From positions 1 through 64,000 of the forward strand of contig JAFAYQ010000053.1 in NCBI GenBank assembly GCA_019240215.1: 64,000 nt of DNA, read 5' to 3'. The position numbers and the translations under genes were made by a program. The DNA comes from Actinomycetota bacterium (GTDB lineage Bacteria > Actinomycetota > Actinomycetes > Streptosporangiales > Streptosporangiaceae). A model generated the notes under the pieces. That model saw only the letters and a program-made list of their open reading frames with translations, searched no databases and had not been told where the DNA came from. Positions 17,853-26,522 of this stretch are shown in pieces; the stretch's first letter is position 1, and every line of letters begins with the position of its first letter.

Positions 17853-18842
17853 ATGGCGGTAGCGAGTGTAACAGCTACTCGACTGCTGAAACGCTTGTCT
17901 AGAGGCATGCAAGCTCTACTGCTGACGGTCGTTGCCCTGGGCGCTACAGGTCTCCTCTGGGCGGCGACCCTAGTGCACTCGCATACCTGGAATCAGTTTC
18001 TAAATGCCATAGCCACCGGCTTGTTGGTATCGGCGGCTTTTGGTATTGCCCAGGCTCTAATCACGAGCCGAGTTGCAACTGAGATGCTCCGGGCTTCCGT
18101 AGTCGAAGAAGTAAGTCGTAGTTTGGCTCAGTCCAACAATGCTTACTTTCCGGCTAACGAATATCAAGCTTCTAATACACCAGACCCTTTGTTTAATGCC
18201 CGCTTGACTCAAGATCTCGAACACTCGTCTACCTTCTGGTTTCGTGGTCTTTCAGGTCGATTCGCTGCGGCTCGACTTACCTACAACCAAAACGTCAGCC
18301 TCCAAGTTCACCTCATCCTTCCTGATCCAAAGGTACCAGGGACTACCGAAGGAAGGATAGATTACGCCCTTCGTAACCGAATATATCCCACTCTTAGTAG
18401 CGATGAGATCAGGGAAAAAATTAGGAGAGATATTTCTCTTGGGGCAATAGGTATTCTTGAGGCGAGTCGGCGATGCGCCATTATGGAATTGATCTTGACG
18501 CCAATGCCCCTCTTGGATCGTTACGAAATCTTTCGCGACGCTATATGGGTGACTCTTTACAGTGATCCCGGACAAGGAACAAAATTTCCAAGGACCCTAC
18601 GTTTTCCCGCCTCATCGATAATGTACCTGATGCAGCAGGCGGACTGTCTGCAAACTAGGGCACATCCTAACACTCGGATAATTCAGTTTCCGAGGACTAT
18701 CACTAGGGGTGATATGATTACGACTTTCACGGATATAACAGGCCAAGCAATAACGCAAGATGAGTATGACCAGTTGAGGGAGGAGTTCGAAAAATTTGCC
18801 GACGACTTTGCGCATTCGGCGGGAATAAGGCGGAGTCAATGA
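17853..18842 (+). CDS. 2-TM protein with large cytosolic domain, cargo gene A
   Basis: 329 residues, not recognised as a named family. Two hydrophobic helices (about residues 21-41 and 49-70) precede a soluble domain of ~250 residues. The soluble part (FWFRGLSGRFAAARL, VHLILPDP, RRDISLGAIGILEAS, LLDRYEIFRDAIWVTLYSDP) recalls the phospholipase-D-like fold seen in some effector proteins, but no HKD motif is present, so this is a weak structural guess. GC content is far below the flanking genome. The stop overlaps the ATG of gene B (ATGA), implying coupled translation. Confidence 0.72.
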   Translation: MAVASVTATRLLKRLSRGMQALLLTVVALGATGLLWAATLVHSHTWNQFLNAIATGLLVSAAFGIAQALITSRVATEMLRASVVEEVSRSLAQSNNAYFPANEYQASNTPDPLFNARLTQDLEHSSTFWFRGLSGRFAAARLTYNQNVSLQVHLILPDPKVPGTTEGRIDYALRNRIYPTLSSDEIREKIRRDISLGAIGILEASRRCAIMELILTPMPLLDRYEIFRDAIWVTLYSDPGQGTKFPRTLRFPASSIMYLMQQADCLQTRAHPNTRIIQFPRTITRGDMITTFTDITGQAITQDEYDQLREEFEKFADDFAHSAGIRRSQ

Positions 18843-19483
18843 CGGAATTAATAGAACAACTTTTTTCAAGAATCGACACCATAGGTGACCTAACGGACGA
18901 AACTACGTTGACGAAGGTTGCCGAAGCATGGCTTGAACACCGCGATATGCAGATAGTCCGAGAAGGATTGTTGCAGTGGCTTGAGACCACTGTGGATATC
19001 GGCCAATTGCGAACAGCAGCAAGAGAGACATCCACTCACTACGTATGGCCTCTTTATCTAGGCGGCCGTGGATACAGCGTGACGATAAATGAGTTTAAAG
19101 ACCCTGATGAGATAGTTAAGGGTCATGCCAATACTCTTCACAATCATCGTTACTCCTTCGTCTCGCTTGTCCTTTCAGGCGGATACAAGCAGATCCGGAG
19201 TGAAATCGATTTTATCAATCCCACCCAGGTTGTGCAGATACGCGACCTCGGCGAAGATATAGTAGCGGAAGGTAGTGTGACGACGGTCAACCATACCGAT
19301 TTTCACCGCCTTCTGGCAATTAAGCGCCGAACAGTCACACTGATAGTTAAGTGCCCTGCGGCCAAGAAGGAAAGCCTATCCGTTGACACTGGTACACTTA
19401 GAGTTGTAAAGCATATACCCGTGGAGGCAAGGGTCCGGCAACTACTTGACACCCTCGCTCCACGCAATGACCAAAGGAGGTGA
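18839..19483 (+). CDS. Cupin-like metal-binding protein, cargo gene B
   Basis: 214 residues. The segment TLHNHRYSFVSLVLSGGYK (from residue 99) with a later NHTDFHRLL is typical of small cupin/double-stranded-beta-helix proteins; His101, His103 and His156 are candidate metal ligands. The N-terminal ~60 residues are helical. Enzymatic role unknown. Its stop codon lies within the AGGAGGTGA that is the ribosome binding site of gene C, so B and C are also translationally coupled. Confidence 0.72.
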   Translation: MTELIEQLFSRIDTIGDLTDETTLTKVAEAWLEHRDMQIVREGLLQWLETTVDIGQLRTAARETSTHYVWPLYLGGRGYSVTINEFKDPDEIVKGHANTLHNHRYSFVSLVLSGGYKQIRSEIDFINPTQVVQIRDLGEDIVAEGSVTTVNHTDFHRLLAIKRRTVTLIVKCPAAKKESLSVDTGTLRVVKHIPVEARVRQLLDTLAPRNDQRR

Positions 19484-19489
19484 AGTCCA

Positions 19490-20230
19490 ATGCAAGATTT
19501 GCAAGATTGTGTAAACAATGTGTGGGAAGTCGCATCAGACCTTTATGCCCGGCAAACAAGAAAAGTGTGGTTCTGGCGTAAGGTAACTTTTCACGGTTGG
19601 CCACACGTTAGTTTTGTGGCGAAAAACGCTCACAAGTTTGCATTCGAACTTGATGCGGATCCCTCAGTAGCAGAGATCGCAGGACTGGTACATGACACCA
19701 ATTATCTCGTTACTCCTCGTGGCCCTGCTTCTGAAGGCTCTCGTTTGAGAGCTAAAGTTCTGGTGGACGCTGGTCTGGATAAGGATTCGATCTCTGTGAT
19801 CGAGAATGTGGTTATCTCAGCGGAGACACGCTCACGCGGTCGAAATATATCTCGAGAAGCAATGGCTTTGAGCGACGCAGATACGCTTTTCAAAGCACTC
19901 CCCATCACGCCGGTTATTCTCTCACCGTTGTACATGCGAGAGACGGGAAGATCTCTTCGCGAGCTTGCTGAAAAGATTGTTGGCGAGCAAGTTCCGCTGC
20001 GAGACGAAGAGATCTATTTCTACTCTGAATCCGCCAAGAAAAGTTACGAGAAATGGGGAGATGCAAACCTTAGGCTGTGGTCGTACATTCTGGAATCGTT
20101 GGATGATCCATCCGTGGTAGACCTAGTAGAACAGATGGAAGACTACACTAAAATTCCTGCGAGAGCTTCTAGTAAAGAGCACGGAGTTCAGGCAGCGCTC
20201 AGTCGCGTTCGTAACGGTCTGCGTAATTGA
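19490..20230 (+). CDS. HD-domain phosphohydrolase, cargo gene C
   Basis: 246 residues. The HD metal-binding pattern is visible: HGWPHV (His35 and His39), VHD (His68-Asp69) and LSDADTLF (Asp129 or Asp131). It resembles small-molecule HD phosphohydrolases that cleave nucleotides or cyclic nucleotides. The AGGAGG at 19475-19480 lies 9 bases before the ATG. In context it could make or remove a nucleotide signal sensed by the membrane protein A; this is inference. Confidence 0.78.
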   Translation: MQDLQDCVNNVWEVASDLYARQTRKVWFWRKVTFHGWPHVSFVAKNAHKFAFELDADPSVAEIAGLVHDTNYLVTPRGPASEGSRLRAKVLVDAGLDKDSISVIENVVISAETRSRGRNISREAMALSDADTLFKALPITPVILSPLYMRETGRSLRELAEKIVGEQVPLRDEEIYFYSESAKKSYEKWGDANLRLWSYILESLDDPSVVDLVEQMEDYTKIPARASSKEHGVQAALSRVRNGLRN

Positions 20231-20248
20231 CTTAACTGGCTTCAGGTA

Positions 20249-20271
20249 CAGGCAAGGGAAGGCTTTGCCTG
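20249..20271 (+). terminator. Hairpin after the cargo operon
   Basis: CAGGCAA and TTGCCTG form a perfect 7-base stem around a 9-base loop, 18 bases after the stop of gene C. There is no T-tract, so termination is uncertain. Confidence 0.4.
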
Positions 20272-20720
20272 CAAAGCGGGAGACGGCGCACCGATTTTAG
20301 GAAAGGTAAAACCTATGGCCATCGGCGGACTAGTGGGCAATAGATTCGTGCAAGATCATTGCCTGCTGCCGATGTAACAATGTGGCAGGATTTGGCTTCG
20401 GTCAGAGGAATCTTCGTTTTGCAGGTGACATGTACACCTCGTGGTCCGGGTGCCTGGTCGCGCTGAACATCTTTCAGAGGTTGAAAGGTTGAGGTCTGCT
20501 GCCGGGTCGGTTACGCCCGTGCGAGCCTGCGCGATTTGTGCGGCTGGCGAGTCTACGCCTGTTCCGTGAGGCATGCCGATGGTGGCGGGCTGACGGCTGA
20601 GGGCCACTCCCGGTAGAAGACAGTGTGGGTACAGGCCGCGGAGATGTTCGCTGAGGACGCGGACCCGGTGCAGATCCCCAGGTCACTGCGGGTCAGCAGG
20701 AAGTCTGTGTACCAGTGACG
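20272..20720. other. Intergenic stretch without a recognisable gene
   Basis: Lies between the cargo operon and the IS630 remnant. Short frames have no recognisable domain. The right part (from about 20600) may be the decayed N-terminal coding region of the transposase. Confidence 0.4.
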
Positions 20721-21640
20721 CCGCGCCTGGTGGGTCGGCGAGCAGGAGGGCCTGGCCTCGAAGGGGCTTGGCGGGAGCCCATGCCGGCTGGATGAAGGGC
20801 AGCTCACGGAACTGCGCGCCACGCTGGAGGGCAGTCCGGCTGCGTATGGCTGGGCGCAGGACCAGCGGCGGACTCTGGCCAGGGCAGCGTCGCTGGCCGC
20901 CCGCCTGTTCGGGGCCAGCTACATACTGCGCGGGATGTCGTTCTTGCTGCACCGGATCGGCTACTCGCCCCAGGTCCCGGTCCACCGGGCGGTGGACGGC
21001 GACGAAGCCGCGATCGCGGAATGGCGGGCGGTGACCTGGGCGAAGGCACGAGGCTAGCGGCGGTGACCGGCGCGTGGATCTGCTTCGAGGATGAGGCCGG
21101 GCAGTCGCTGCGGCCCGGCAAGGCCTGCACCTGGGCGCCCCAAGGGCACACTCCCGTGATCAGGGTCTCTGGCAACACCGGCCGCCTGCCGGTCGTCGGC
21201 ATAGCCTGCCTCAAGGCCGACCGGCCGGGCCGGTTCTTCTGCGGGTCCGCGTCCACCGCCGTCGTAAGGGCGACCGGGCCAGCATGTCCGAGGCCGGCTA
21301 CGCCGCCCTGATCACCGCCGCGCACCGCGCCCTGAACGCCCTCATTGTCCTGATCTGGGACAACCTCAACACCCGCCGCAGCGGCAAGATGCGGCGGTTC
21401 ACCGAGGCGAACTCCGCCTGGCTCACCGTTATTGACCTGCCCGGCTACGCCCCCGGCCTCAACGCGGTCGAAGGCGCCTGGTTCGTCGTGAAGAGCGGCC
21501 TGGCAACCACGCCGCCACCACCCTCGACCAGCTCCAGACCCTGGCCCGCAGCCGTCTCCGCAGCATCCAGCGACAGCCCGGCCCCATCAACGCGCTCCTC
21601 GGCCAGACCGGCCTCCCTTGAACCCACGTCCCCTAACCAA
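20720..21640 (+). pseudogene. Decayed IS630-family transposase
   Basis: Pieces of one transposase are spread over three frames. A winged-helix part (RRTLARAASLAARLFGASYI, then FLLHRIGYSPQVPVHRAVDGD) ends at a TAG at 21055-21057; the catalytic part continues in a second frame (WICFEDEAGQSLRPGKACTW) and a third (LNALIVLIWDNLNTRRSG). The DDE residues are recognisable in FEDEAG, WDN and NAVEGAW. At least two frameshifts mean no functional protein. Limits are approximate and terminal repeats were not found. Confidence 0.75.
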
Positions 21641-21801
21641 CAGGCCCAGGCCGTTCAACCTTCGTAACCCGAGGTAGTGCGGACAACACGAAGATGACCG
21701 GTGATCGTGAGTAGCCCAGTCTTGGCCGCGCACGCGACGGCGTGCGGCCCTGGCGGGCCGACCCATCGCGGCGCGGCAGCCCATTGCCGACGCCAGCCGG
21801 T

Positions 21802-21824
21802 GCTAACAGCCCTGCTAACAACGG
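21802..21824 (+). repeat. Candidate integrase arm site, right
   Basis: Same double-GCTAAC motif as 11793-11815 (three mismatches), 92 bases inside attR. The rest of 21641-21915 shows no gene. Confidence 0.5.
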
Positions 21825-21915
21825 GGCTGGATCGACGTGGACAGTCCTAGAACCGAAGGCCGCTTCAGCAGGCCGGTTGTGACTGCCTGGACAGCCGTGG
21901 ACACCTCTCGCAGTC

Positions 21916-21958
21916 CTCGTAATACGTAGGTCATCGGTTCGATTCCGATAGGCGGCTC
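21916..21958 (+). repeat. attR: right 43-bp direct repeat
   Basis: Copy of the tRNA-Thr 3' half without the 5' half, marking the right end of the element. The Nudix gene begins 10 bases after it. Confidence 0.93.
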
Positions 21959-21967
21959 CCACCAGCG

Positions 21968-22399
21968 ATGAACAGCCAGCTTCCCCGGCACTCAGTCAGC
22001 GTCAGCGGTGTCATAACCGATGAAGATGGCCGGGCTCTGCTCATCCAGCGCCGCGACAACCACCACTGGGAGCTGCCCGGCGGCGTCCTCGAGCTCGGTG
22101 AGTCGATCGAGGACGGCTTGCGCCGCGAGGTCCGCGAAGAGACCGGACTCGTCGTCGAGCCCGGCAGTCTCAGCGGCGTCTACAAGAACGTGAGCCGGGG
22201 TGTCATCGCCCTGGTCTTCCGCTGCCGGGCCACCGGCGGCCAGCTGACCACCAACGACGAGGTCATCGCCTTCCGCTGGGCCGACGAAGACACCATCCGC
22301 CAGCTCACCACCGAGGCCTACGCCGTTCGTCTCCTGGACGCCATGCGCAGCGCCACTGCGGCATCCATCCGGCATCACGACGGTACGCACCTGCTGTAG
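21968..22399 (+). CDS. Nudix hydrolase
   Basis: 143 residues with a complete Nudix box (GGVLELGESIEDGLRREVRE followed by ETGL). Members hydrolyse nucleoside diphosphates linked to another moiety; the substrate is unknown. It starts 10 bases beyond attR, so before integration it would have followed tRNA-Thr directly. Nudix genes are frequent AICE passengers, so this one might derive from an older element at the same site. Confidence 0.88.
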   Translation: MNSQLPRHSVSVSGVITDEDGRALLIQRRDNHHWELPGGVLELGESIEDGLRREVREETGLVVEPGSLSGVYKNVSRGVIALVFRCRATGGQLTTNDEVIAFRWADEDTIRQLTTEAYAVRLLDAMRSATAASIRHHDGTHLL

Positions 22400-22509
22400 C
22401 AGCGCGCGGTTCCCCGCTGGCCTGGCTGTTCGTAGCCGCTGGCGCTGACAAGGGCCTCGGCCATCATCTTCCAGTTCGCGACCTGCGGGAACTGCTCACC
22501 AGCTGCGTG

Positions 22510-22770
22510 CTACCCGAACCAGGACGCGACGTAGCAGATCAGCCCCACCAGCACGCACGCTATCGCCGCACCCCACAGGCGTGGCTGACGCCGGTATCGA
22601 ACCCTGACCCGTGTTCGCCAGCTCAGCCCGTCCCCGCGCCTTCCAGAATCTTTCACCTGAGCGGCCAGGCTCAGCAGGCAACCCGTTGCCTCCAAAGTGG
22701 CACCCAGGCCGCGCAGTACGTCAGGCCAGTACTTCACGAAGCCGGTCATGCCCGTTGATATGCCAACCAA
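22510..22770 (-). CDS. Small membrane protein, hypothetical
   Basis: 86 residues. One clear hydrophobic helix at the C-terminus (LWGAAIACVLVGLICYVASW) is preceded by a basic stretch (RTRVRVRYRRQPR), suggesting a tail-anchored topology. No family recognised. Coding status rests on this profile only. Confidence 0.42.
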   Translation of the reverse strand: MVGISTGMTGFVKYWPDVLRGLGATLEATGCLLSLAAQVKDSGRRGDGLSWRTRVRVRYRRQPRLWGAAIACVLVGLICYVASWFG

Positions 22771-22952
22771 CCTGCAAGCCGTGCGTCATACAACCCGCAG
22801 GCACCGATCGGGTCGCGGCCCCAAGGCCGCCAGTCCGGCCCCTTCGCGCGGGCCAAAAATTGTGCGGGTCCTCAGGTCGGAGCGGGGCATAATCGATCTG
22901 ACGGGGTGGCGTATCCGCCTTCCCGGCCGATTTGCCCGGGGATGGTGCCACT

Positions 22953-24650
22953 ATGGCCAGCCTGCCAGAACTGATCGGGTTGCTTTACCGGGCCGACTGG
23001 ACCCGCTTGTCGCTGTCGGCCGAGCTGCGCTCCGAGACCAATGGGGAGCCGCCCCCGCGCCGGCCGCACGAGCGATGGTCCGGCTGGTACCGCAGCTGGC
23101 CAGGTCAGCGGCAGGACACTGGCCGCTGGGTGGCGCGCGGGGAGCTGCTGATCGGTGCCGGTGGCCGGTGGCGCCTGGAGTACCCGGTTCCCGGCCAGGG
23201 CGCCGAGGCCGAGTCCGACAGAGAGGCGGCCGAGGGTAGCGACGGCGAGCACGGCTGGGCGTGGCGGCCGCCGGAAACGGGTGGTCCGCCACCGCTCCCG
23301 GTCGAGCTGAACGGCGTCTGTCCGCCGGTGCCCGAGCTGTTCTGCCCCTCCGGCCTGCTCGGCGGGTACACCCTGGAAGAGCTGGGGCCGGTGACCGTCG
23401 CCGGCCGCGACGCGATCGCGGTCGCGGCCACGCCGCGCGGTGATGTGATCGGATCCGGCTCCGGCCCACGGTCCTATGACCGCGTCGAGGTCGCCGTGGA
23501 CGCCGAGCTCGGCATCCTGCTCCGCCGGACCGAGACGTCCGGAGGCGAGCTGGTCACTCTGACCGAGCTGACCGCGGTGACGATGAACCCGCCGGTGGCG
23601 GCCGACCCCGCCCGGTTCGCGGCGCCGGCCGGCAGCCACCGCGGCGAGACCCGGGAGGAGATCCCGCCGGCCTCGGCCGGCGGTCCCGGGCGGGCGGCCG
23701 CCGACCTGGCCGCGGACGGCCTGGGCGCGCTGATCAGGAATTTTCCTCATCGGGCCGGTCACGCCCGGACCGACGAGCATCCGGAGGCGATGCCAACGCC
23801 CGATCCGGCCCCGCTCGAGCCGGCCGGGGGCTCACCGCCGCCCGACGAGGTGCTTGACCTGCTCTACCGCAGCGGCGGGCCCCGTGACCTCGGCGCCACC
23901 GCGCGGCAGTGGCACGACCTGGCCGCCATCGCGTCCGAGCTGCACGAGGGATTCCGCAACGCCGGGAGCGACGGCTTCGCCTCCCTCTTCGACGCGATGA
24001 CTTCTGGAATGAAAGTGACCCGCACCGAAGCCCGGCTGCGGGTCAGCGGCCCGGACCGGTACCGCCTCGACTTCTCGGCCCGCCCGCGGCCCATAGATGC
24101 CACGACGATCGCCAGCGATGGCGAGCGCCGCTGGCGGGTGTACCGGGACCGGACCCTGGTCGGGCCGGCCGCTCCGCTGCGGGAGGAGATCGTGGCCCTG
24201 GCCGATTCGTCCTGGCTGCTCCGCACCCGGCTGTCCGGCGGTGCGGAGCTCATCTACCGTGGCCGGCCCGCCCGCCAGCTCCGCGCGACCGCCATCTCCG
24301 AGCTGGAGCTGAGCCTGGGGTCAGCGATGATCTTTCCCGCCGACGCGATCGTGGACGCCGAGACCGGCGGCCTGCTCCGGCTGCTCTGCTACTCCGGCGG
24401 CACACTCGCGGTCTGGTCGGAGCTGGACGACATCAGCACCGAGCCCGCCGATCCGGGCGAATTCCGGGTGCAGGTCCCGCCCGGCACCCGTGTCGTGGAG
24501 GAAACCGGCAACCCGATCGCCGACGCCGTCGCGGGCATACCCGGCGTGAAGGGAACCGCGGCTCGCGCCGCGGCCGAGGCCGCCAGCCGTACGGCCGGCG
24601 CCGTCTCCGCTGCCCGGAGCTTCCTGGACGACCTGCGCAGCCATCGCTAG
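22953..24650 (+). CDS. Hypothetical protein with two LolA/RseB-like halves
   Basis: About 565 residues with no evident signal peptide. Two similar halves (about residues 1-230 and 290-520) each open with a PxELIGLLYRAD or PDEVLDLLYRSG element and contain a strand-rich region with RWRLEYP/RYRLDF, GRDAIAV/GRPARQL and VDAELGILLR/VDAETGGLLR, recalling the concave beta-sheet of LolA/RseB-type lipid-binding proteins. The linker is Pro/Ala-rich. It lies just upstream of a sigma-factor operon and may be part of the same regulatory module; ATG at 22953 preferred over 22932. Confidence 0.72.
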   Translation: MASLPELIGLLYRADWTRLSLSAELRSETNGEPPPRRPHERWSGWYRSWPGQRQDTGRWVARGELLIGAGGRWRLEYPVPGQGAEAESDREAAEGSDGEHGWAWRPPETGGPPPLPVELNGVCPPVPELFCPSGLLGGYTLEELGPVTVAGRDAIAVAATPRGDVIGSGSGPRSYDRVEVAVDAELGILLRRTETSGGELVTLTELTAVTMNPPVAADPARFAAPAGSHRGETREEIPPASAGGPGRAAADLAADGLGALIRNFPHRAGHARTDEHPEAMPTPDPAPLEPAGGSPPPDEVLDLLYRSGGPRDLGATARQWHDLAAIASELHEGFRNAGSDGFASLFDAMTSGMKVTRTEARLRVSGPDRYRLDFSARPRPIDATTIASDGERRWRVYRDRTLVGPAAPLREEIVALADSSWLLRTRLSGGAELIYRGRPARQLRATAISELELSLGSAMIFPADAIVDAETGGLLRLLCYSGGTLAVWSELDDISTEPADPGEFRVQVPPGTRVVEETGNPIADAVAGIPGVKGTAARAAAEAASRTAGAVSAARSFLDDLRSHR

Positions 24651-24732
24651 ACCGGAGCATGCCGCGGCTCCGGGTGTGCCGCGGTCCCGAGCGTCATGTA
24701 GTCCTCATCGGTGGATCGTGCGTTGATGGGGT

Positions 24733-25239
24733 GTGAGACCCGAGCCACCCGACTTCGCGGAGTTCTACCGCCGGTCCGCCACCCAGTGCCTGCGGACGGT
24801 GCTGGCCACGGTCGGTGACCAGCATACGGCGCAAGACCTGGTGGACGAGGCCTTCGCCCGGGCCTGCGCGTCATGGCGCACGGTCAGTAGGCATCCGGCG
24901 CCGGAGGCATGGGTGATCCGTACCGCGCTGAACGTGAACATCTCCCGGTGGCGGCGTAACCGCCGGGAGATTTCCGTCGCCGACCCGGGCGCAGGCCCGC
25001 ACCCCCAGCCGGCCGGAGACGCCGGGAGCCCCGTCGATCCCCGGATCATGACGGCCCTGATGCGGCTTCCGGCCCGGCAACGGCAGGTGGTGGCGCTGCG
25101 GCTGTTCCTTGACCTGGACACCGCCCGCACCGCGGAAGTGCTGGGCATCGCGCCCAGCACGGTCAAGGTGCATCTCGCCCGCGCCCTCGCGGCCCTGCGC
25201 GACGCACTCAACCCCGAGCATCAACAGGAGACCCGGTGA
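24733..25239 (+). CDS. ECF-type RNA polymerase sigma factor
   Basis: 168 residues from a GTG. Region 2 (FAEFYRRSATQCLRTVLATV, then AQDLVDEAFARACASW) and region 4 (LPARQRQVVALRLFLDLDTA, then GIAPSTVKVHLARALAALRD) are clear. It belongs to the actinobacterial SigE70-like group. The TGA overlaps the start of the following membrane-protein gene, suggesting that partner controls it. Confidence 0.9.
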   Translation: MRPEPPDFAEFYRRSATQCLRTVLATVGDQHTAQDLVDEAFARACASWRTVSRHPAPEAWVIRTALNVNISRWRRNRREISVADPGAGPHPQPAGDAGSPVDPRIMTALMRLPARQRQVVALRLFLDLDTARTAEVLGIAPSTVKVHLARALAALRDALNPEHQQETR

Positions 25240-26114
25240 TGAACGACCATGACCTGCTGACGACGGTGCGGGAATCCTTTACCGAGGTGCAGTCGGCCAC
25301 CCCGGTGGAACAGATCGTGCGCCGCGGCCACGCGATAGGCGTCCGGCGCCGAATCCCTGCCGGGGTCGCGGTGGCCGCGGTGGCCGCGGCGGCCGGCACC
25401 GCAGCTGCCATCATCTCCTCCGGGCCGGCCAAACCGGCACCGGTAGCCGCGCAGACGACCGCCTATGTCGTCAGCCAGGTCGCCCGGGCGCTGGACGCGA
25501 TGCCGGGCAACACGGTCGTGTTCACCCAGCGGTTGACGGTCCCGGCCAGCGACCCGGTCATCGACACCTGGGAGGCCCCCGGAGCCGGGTCGCGGCAGGA
25601 CAACCTCACGCTGGCCGGGCAGCCCGAATCAGCCAGCTCAATCTCGCTCAGCGGCCCGGCCGCGCGGCTGACGCGCACGGTGACCGTCGTCGACTACCGG
25701 ACCAGGACCTGGTGGCGTTCGGCCTCTTCCTACGGGCCGGGCAACGTACCCGCAACCGTATGGAACTGCAGCAACGTTGGCACCGACGATCTCAACTGGA
25801 ACCCCAGCGAAATGGCGGCCCAGCTGAAAACCGAGCTGTCCTGCGGCGACCTGAAGGTCGTCGGCCGCGGCCCGGTTGGTGGCGTGCCTGCCGTCAGGCT
25901 TTCCGGATACTTCAACGGCAGCGGCACGTTGACGTACTGGGTGAACGCCGCGACCTACCTGCCGTTCCGCTTCACGGCGGCGGGCAGCGGCCCGGCTCTG
26001 CAGGTGAACCTGCAGTGGCTGCCGCCGACCGCGGCCAACCTGGCCGAGATGAACGTCCCGATCCCCGCCGGCTTCACCCGGGTGCCGCCGCCGGGGACGG
26101 CGCCGTCTCCCTGA
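25239..26114 (+). CDS. Membrane-anchored partner of the sigma factor, hypothetical
   Basis: 291 residues. An N-terminal cytosolic segment of ~35 residues is followed by one TM helix (AGVAVAAVAAAAGTAAAII, about residues 39-57) and an exported domain of ~230 residues with repeated VVFTQRLTVPAS and TYWVNAATYLPFRF elements, a pattern of proteins often encoded after SigE70 genes. AGGAG at 25226-25230 fits the ATG at 25239 (TGATG overlap); a GTG at 25236 is the alternative. Anti-sigma activity is inferred from position. Confidence 0.75.
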   Translation: MNDHDLLTTVRESFTEVQSATPVEQIVRRGHAIGVRRRIPAGVAVAAVAAAAGTAAAIISSGPAKPAPVAAQTTAYVVSQVARALDAMPGNTVVFTQRLTVPASDPVIDTWEAPGAGSRQDNLTLAGQPESASSISLSGPAARLTRTVTVVDYRTRTWWRSASSYGPGNVPATVWNCSNVGTDDLNWNPSEMAAQLKTELSCGDLKVVGRGPVGGVPAVRLSGYFNGSGTLTYWVNAATYLPFRFTAAGSGPALQVNLQWLPPTAANLAEMNVPIPAGFTRVPPPGTAPSP

Positions 26115-26231
26115 CCTCGCTTCAGGATTTGAGGATTTCGTTGACCCGGCCTCCAGATTAGTCCGATGCCGGGGCGCCCAATTCGGCGTATTTTTGAGTT
26201 CAGTAGTCGAGTATCGACGTGGGGTGACCGA

Positions 26232-26522
26232 ATGCTGGGCGCCATGGTCTGCCTCGTGGGTGCGCACGACTGGTCTCGCTGGGAAGTGCCGGACCCGGTG
26301 CAGCCCTGGCAACGAGTCCGGACCTGCGCTCGTTGCCGGCAGTCGCAGCGGTCGGATGACAGACCGTGGGCCGCGGTGGCCTGTCTCCTGGGGCTTCACC
26401 GCTGGGCCGAGTGGAACGTGCCGGATTCGCTGCAGCCGGGCGATCAGGTCCGGGCCTGCGCCCGCTGCCCGCGGACGAAGACCAACGACGGTCCGGTCCC
26501 GCTACGGTCGCTGTTCTGGTGA
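26232..26522 (+). CDS. Zinc-ribbon-like protein with tandem repeat
   Basis: 96 residues made of two near-identical units. Each has a CLxGxHxW start, a VPDxxQP middle and ends VRxCARC: unit 1 with HDWSRWEVPDPVQPWQRV, unit 2 with HRWAEWNVPDSLQPGDQV. The Cys and His spacing suggests one metal-binding knuckle per unit. Function unknown. The GGGGTG before the ATG is a fair ribosome binding site. The 3' end overlaps the convergent MarR gene by 21 bases. Confidence 0.62.
   Translation: MLGAMVCLVGAHDWSRWEVPDPVQPWQRVRTCARCRQSQRSDDRPWAAVACLLGLHRWAEWNVPDSLQPGDQVRACARCPRTKTNDGPVPLRSLFW

Larger units (their letters stand above)
11709..21958. mobile_element. Actinomycete integrative element (AICE type) in tRNA-Thr
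   Basis: About 10.2 kb bounded by 43-bp direct repeats of the tRNA 3' half. Contents from the left: int, xis and a RepSA-type rep (minus strand), XRE/TPR regulator and ABM gene (minus strand), ATPase-domain gene, a low-GC three-gene cargo operon, and a decayed IS630 transposase. This int-xis-rep arrangement is that of AICEs such as pSAM2. No FtsK-like Tra or spread (Spd) gene is visible, so it is probably no longer self-transmissible. Confidence 0.9.

Noticed and set aside
17853..18842. Calling cargo gene A a phospholipase D nuclease
   Set aside because: No HKD motif; only a vague resemblance of segment order.
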